Source of the DNA: Ruminococcaceae bacterium KH2T8
GTDB lineage: Bacteria > Bacillota > Clostridia > Saccharofermentanales > Saccharofermentanaceae
Direction of reading: 5' to 3'
Assembly (NCBI GenBank): GCA_900111435.1
Contig: FOIY01000004.1
Span: 248,001-312,000, forward strand
DNA: 64,000 nt
Shown here one piece after another: positions 63,760 through 64,000 of this stretch (position 1 is the first letter of the stretch; each line of letters starts with the position of its first letter). The notes beneath the pieces were generated by a model, which was given only the letters and a program-made list of their open reading frames with translations, ran no database searches and was not told the DNA's origin. The translations under genes were made by a program, and so were the position numbers.

Positions 63760-64000
63760 ATGAAAACAAAGATCGATAGACTGATCACGGATCATGCATT
63801 CATAATCGCTATAGTGCTCAGTTTATTATTGTTCTTGTTTTCGAACATCTTACAACCTGCATATGAAACGCATGATGATACCATGATGGAGTATCTGGTG
63901 TATGGGGTCGGATATGAACACGGAACATCTTTTCTTGTGTTCATCAATCGAATAATAGGCTATGTGATCTTCGGAATCTCAAAAGCTGTTCCAATCATCA
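63760..64000 (+). CDS. Membrane protein, N-terminal fragment (cut by window end)
   Basis: Open frame from the ATG at 63760 to the window edge, 80 residues visible. It begins MKTKIDRLITDHAFIIAIVL, with one hydrophobic helix (about 12-32), then an acidic loop YETHDDTMMEYLVYG and a second hydrophobic stretch. An acidic first external loop is typical of GT-C-type membrane glycosyltransferases, but too little is visible to assign it. No clear ribosome binding site; five bases after the DUF1846 stop. Confidence 0.6.
   Translation, partial: MKTKIDRLITDHAFIIAIVLSLLLFLFSNILQPAYETHDDTMMEYLVYGVGYEHGTSFLVFINRIIGYVIFGISKAVPII

Noticed and set aside
1-64000. CRISPR arrays, tRNA or rRNA genes, insertion sequences, integrases
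   Set aside because: I looked for repeat-spacer patterns, cloverleaf-like conserved ends and transposase or integrase motifs and saw none; short tRNAs could be missed by eye.

Overview
This 64 kb window looks like a chromosomal stretch of an anaerobic, fermentative member of the Clostridia (Bacillota); a gut or rumen lineage is plausible but I cannot fix the family. Grounds seen in the sequence: Shine-Dalgarno-led, tightly packed genes (many ATGA, GTGA or TTGA overlaps), oxygen-sensitive glycyl-radical enzymes (class III ribonucleotide reductase, pyruvate formate-lyase), a superoxide reductase, a GH120-type beta-xylosidase, and low-GC Gram-positive families (DUF1846, YfhO, NrdR-box control). 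No rRNA, tRNA, CRISPR array, transposase or phage gene was recognised.

Layout. 0-2.4 kb: end of a shikimate operon (aroC end, a chorismate mutase-AroE-AroK triple fusion, type II dehydroquinase). 2.5-3.8 kb: SseB-like protein. 3.8-6.8 kb: nrdDG behind NrdR boxes. 6.9-10.3 kb: GGDEF/EAL protein, NAD(P)HX epimerase domain, HAD phosphatase. 10.3-15.3 kb: LysR regulator, Sel1-repeat protein, DUF4236 protein, a 58-residue ORF and a membrane protein. 15.4-19.7 kb: cysteine synthase, acyltransferase with zinc ribbon, beta-xylosidase. 19.9-22.4 kb: ABC transporter with two permeases. 22.5-25.5 kb: HTH-desulforedoxin-superoxide reductase fusion and two tandem surface-protein paralogues. 25.5-30.1 kb: PfkB kinase, RlmD-type methyltransferase, class A penicillin-binding protein.

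30.3-59.2 kb is the striking part. pflB and its activase gene pflA, usually neighbours, are separated by a roughly 26 kb one-directional gene island (32.68-58.45 kb). It encodes two SDR reductases, a split transketolase, an acetolactate-synthase-like ThDP enzyme, a DRE-TIM aldolase, an acyl carrier protein, an AMP-forming acyl ligase, LuxE and LuxC homologues both as separate genes and again as one LuxE-LuxC fusion, a WecE-type sugar aminotransferase, a WecD-like acyltransferase, an FkbM methyltransferase, a GtrB/ArnC-type glycosyltransferase, three tandem YfhO-type membrane proteins and an ArnE/F-like small transporter pair. My reading (inference) is that an unusual aldehyde- or acyl-derived building block and a dTDP-Fuc4N-type amino sugar are made, loaded on a polyprenyl phosphate, flipped and transferred to an envelope acceptor. 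The individual families are known; the combined pathway is the best candidate for an undescribed system here.

59.2-64 kb returns to general genes: membrane-anchored lipase-like hydrolase, HAD phosphatase, a possible structured RNA, metallo-hydrolase, DUF1846 protein, and the start of a membrane protein cut by the window end.
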